A DNA stretch of 64,000 nt. Origin: Phyllobacterium lublinensis. GTDB lineage: Bacteria > Pseudomonadota > Alphaproteobacteria > Rhizobiales > Rhizobiaceae. Where the stretch lies: contig NZ_JAIUDQ010000013.1 in assembly GCF_020164435.1 (NCBI RefSeq), positions 82,924-146,923 of the forward strand, in the 5' to 3' direction. Positions 62,072 to 64,000 of this stretch are shown here, piece by piece. The notes below the pieces were generated by a model that was given only the letters and a program-made list of their open reading frames with translations, made no database searches and had not been told where the DNA came from. Made by a program: the position numbers and the translations under genes. Numbering within the stretch: position 1 is the stretch's first letter; each line of letters opens with the position of its first letter.

Positions 62072-63832
62072 ATGGTGCGTTTGCTTTCGGTCAATGTGGG
62101 CTTGCCGCGCGACATCACGTGGCAGGGCAAGGTGGTCAACACCGCCATCTGGAAGATGCCAGTCGATGGCAGGCGCATGGTCCGGCGGCTCAACATAGAC
62201 GGCGATGGCCAAGCCGACCTCGCTGGCCATGGCGGCGAACAGCGTGCCGTATTTGTCTATCAGATGGATTCCTACCGGTATTGGCAGGACCACCTGGCTC
62301 GAGATGACTTCGTTTACGGGCAGTTCGGAGAGAATTTCACCGTCGACGGATTGGCCGACGATGAGGTGTGCATTGGCGACCGCTACCGGATTGGCGGCGC
62401 CCTGTTCGAAGTGACGCAGCCACGCGTCACATGTTACCGGCTGGGCATACGCATGGATGAACCGGAGATGGCGGCGCTTGTCGTCAAGCACGGCAGGCCT
62501 GGCTTCTATTTCCGCGTGCTGGAAGAAGGAGAAGTGCAGGCTGGCGACGAGGTCACGCAAGTCGCGTCGGGACTCGGCGGCATGACCGTCAGCGAAATCG
62601 ATGCGCTGTTGTATCTGCCGGATCACCCACGCGACAAGCTCGAACGTGCCTCACGCATTCCAGCGCTGAGCCTTGGCTGGCAACATTCATTCGAGGCGCT
62701 CCTCGCCCGGGACGGCGATAACGCCGGAAGGAAAGGCAACGCAGGGCTTACTGCTCTGTCGGGCCCACCGCCGGCCTGGAGCGGTTTCCGTCCCTTTCGC
62801 GTGGCGCACAAGGTACGCGAGAGCGGCAGTGTGGTGTCGCTCATCATCGAGCCGGCAGACGGGCGGCCCGTTGCTACAGCACTTCCCGGACAGTTTATAG
62901 TGTTGCGGCTCGGCTCCGGTTCTGCGCCGGTGCTGACGCGCAGCTATTCATTGTCAGGGCAACCCGGCACGACCTCCTATCGCGTCAGCGTCAAGCGGGA
63001 AAAGCATGGTGCGGCCAGCGGCTATATCGTCGATGAGGTAAAGGTTGGCGACATCGTGCAGGCAAGTGCAGCGCGCGGGAGTTTTACGCTCAGGCCAGGC
63101 GAAACTCCGGTTATTTTGTTGAGTGCGGGTATTGGAGTGACGCCGGTGCTCGCAATGCTCCATGCATTGGCAGCCGAAGCATCAACCCGCGACGTCTGGT
63201 GGTTGCATGGAACCCGCAACGGCCGCGAGCACGGGTTTGTCGAAGAAACGCGCGGTCTGCTAAAGGCGCTCGCTCATAGCCACAGCTACGTTTGCTATAG
63301 CGTTCCCGATCCTGGTGATCGACCAAATCTGGATTTCGACGCTTCCGGCCGTTTGAACACGCAGGCAGTCAAGCAGCTCGGCCTGCCACTTGATGGCGAT
63401 TTCTATGTCTGCGGACCATCGAGCTTCATGAGCGATCTAACCAAAGGACTTGCAGCCTTGGGCGTCGCCCCAGATCACATCCATACGGAAATGTTTGGCC
63501 CCGGTCCGTCCATTAGCCCCGGCGTCGCTGCCACACAAAGGCCGCCGCCGCATTTGCCGACAAGCGTTCCCGGTTCTGGCGCGCTTGTGTCATTCGCCAG
63601 GACCGGCCTCAATGTACGCTGGGATACCACCTTCCAAAACCTTCTGGAGCTGGCCGAAGCCTGCGACGTGCCGGTGCGATGGTCTTGCCGAACTGGGGTC
63701 TGCCACACCTGCGAGACCGGGCTGGTGGCGGGCACGGTTGGTTACCGTCCTGAACCGGTCGATGCCCCGGCGGATGGCAATGTACTGATCTGCTGCTCGC
63801 AACCCAAGAGCGACATTGTGATTGATTTATAG
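62072..63832 (+). CDS. MOSC - flavin/NAD reductase - 2Fe-2S ferredoxin fusion protein
   Basis: 586 residues in three domains. About 1-200 is a YiiM-type MOSC domain: G-Q-A-D-L-A-G-H-G-G, V-Y-G-Q-F-G-E-N-F-T-V-D-G, T-C-Y-R-L-G with the cysteine typical of MOSC. About 240-470 is a ferredoxin-NADP reductase module (R-S-Y-S-L-S-G with the flavin R-x-Y-S, S-A-G-I-G-V-T-P and F-Y-V-C-G-P-S). About 500-586 is a plant-type 2Fe-2S ferredoxin: C-R-T-G-V-C-H-T-C and a later C-C-S-Q-P. This resembles fused nitrate/xenobiotic-detoxifying MOSC reductases. GGAG is eight bases before the ATG. Probably a cytoplasmic N-hydroxylated-base or amidoxime reductase (inference). Confidence 0.9.
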   Translation: MVRLLSVNVGLPRDITWQGKVVNTAIWKMPVDGRRMVRRLNIDGDGQADLAGHGGEQRAVFVYQMDSYRYWQDHLARDDFVYGQFGENFTVDGLADDEVCIGDRYRIGGALFEVTQPRVTCYRLGIRMDEPEMAALVVKHGRPGFYFRVLEEGEVQAGDEVTQVASGLGGMTVSEIDALLYLPDHPRDKLERASRIPALSLGWQHSFEALLARDGDNAGRKGNAGLTALSGPPPAWSGFRPFRVAHKVRESGSVVSLIIEPADGRPVATALPGQFIVLRLGSGSAPVLTRSYSLSGQPGTTSYRVSVKREKHGAASGYIVDEVKVGDIVQASAARGSFTLRPGETPVILLSAGIGVTPVLAMLHALAAEASTRDVWWLHGTRNGREHGFVEETRGLLKALAHSHSYVCYSVPDPGDRPNLDFDASGRLNTQAVKQLGLPLDGDFYVCGPSSFMSDLTKGLAALGVAPDHIHTEMFGPGPSISPGVAATQRPPPHLPTSVPGSGALVSFARTGLNVRWDTTFQNLLELAEACDVPVRWSCRTGVCHTCETGLVAGTVGYRPEPVDAPADGNVLICCSQPKSDIVIDL

Positions 63833-64000
63833 CGGGATGCGAACCGTTATCATTTGCCACTACCACCGACGCAATCGTCTGAATCAACGAATTCCGTTGC
63901 GGGTAGGGAAGCGTTTGCCCAACGGTTATTTGATGGTTATCTTACCCTTATGCCCTTGTCGGCAAGGTCGGGAACCGACCGAGTGTATTCGCCGGGCCGT
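63833..64000. other. right edge of the window
   Basis: 168 bases with no supported gene, terminator or repeat. Confidence 0.4.

Noticed and set aside
1..64000. CRISPR arrays, prophage, integrase or defence systems
   Set aside because: No direct-repeat arrays, integrase, phage structural or known defence motif seen; the S24 regulator stands without phage genes.

Overview
The window is a 64 kb piece of an alphaproteobacterial chromosome, almost certainly order Hyphomicrobiales (Rhizobiales), family level near Phyllobacteriaceae/Rhizobiaceae/Brucellaceae. This rests on several markers: gcrA with GANTC (CcrM) sites around it, C4-pathway hemA (5-aminolevulinate synthase), a class I lysyl-tRNA synthetase, a SAM-II riboswitch in front of metZ, a PodJ-like polarity protein, a fused two-domain dCTP deaminase, and the gene order ppk2-phoR-gcrA-argD-argF-hslO. 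I cannot name genus or species with certainty. Nothing in the window looks like a plasmid, prophage, integrase, intact insertion sequence or CRISPR array.

Layout. 0-5.4 kb: the tail of a molybdenum-hydroxylase FAD subunit, a nitronate monooxygenase, a membrane protein translationally coupled to a TPR-methyltransferase, and a TauE/SafE exporter with its PF09608-type partner. 5.6-9.1 kb: a 1150-residue PodJ-like polar organizer. 9.5-16.1 kb: a beta-oxidation operon (two acyl-CoA dehydrogenases, a thiolase, a fused hydratase/3-hydroxyacyl-CoA dehydrogenase) ending in a clear terminator. Its leader carries a long perfect inverted repeat, and a degenerate copy lies in front of the nitronate monooxygenase. 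16.2-20.8 kb: an S24 LexA-like regulator, a degenerate nuclease-fold protein, a VOC protein, lysK, and a family 3 solute-binding protein. 21-25.2 kb: a membrane glycosyltransferase, polyphosphate kinase 2 and a PhoR-like kinase. 25.2-29.4 kb: gcrA, argD, argF, hslO. 29.4-37.2 kb: apaG, metZ with its riboswitch, dcd, tRNA-Gly(CCC), small envelope proteins, a MATE pump, pyrD. 37.3-50.4 kb: a VOC protein, proline iminopeptidase, a LuxR-type response regulator facing a symporter-hybrid kinase, mscL, an aminotransferase with an AbrB-type membrane protein, hemA, galE, azoreductase. 50.5-54.1 kb: a LysR regulator and a GntR-BtpA-PfkB operon.

54.1-62 kb is the least familiar part: several very small proteins, an S51-type peptidase, a DUF6880-like protein, an unrecognised 152-residue protein and an unrecognised 685-residue anchored protein with a proline-rich repetitive tail, separated by comparatively long non-coding and partly AT-rich gaps. 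The last gene (62.1-63.8 kb) is a three-domain MOSC / flavin reductase / 2Fe-2S fusion.

The most notable regulatory points are the operator shared between the nitronate monooxygenase and beta-oxidation genes, a phoR that stands beside ppk2 and gcrA without the pst-phoU-phoB genes that separate them in other rhizobia, an argD promoter with a GANTC site in its spacer and a terminator-like hairpin at its transcription start, the SAM-II/terminator leader of metZ, and a metZ terminator written inside the coding sequence of the convergent gene. I did not find a clear multi-gene defence or mobile system. The best candidates for something undescribed are the symporter-kinase/response regulator pair and the 54-62 kb stretch.
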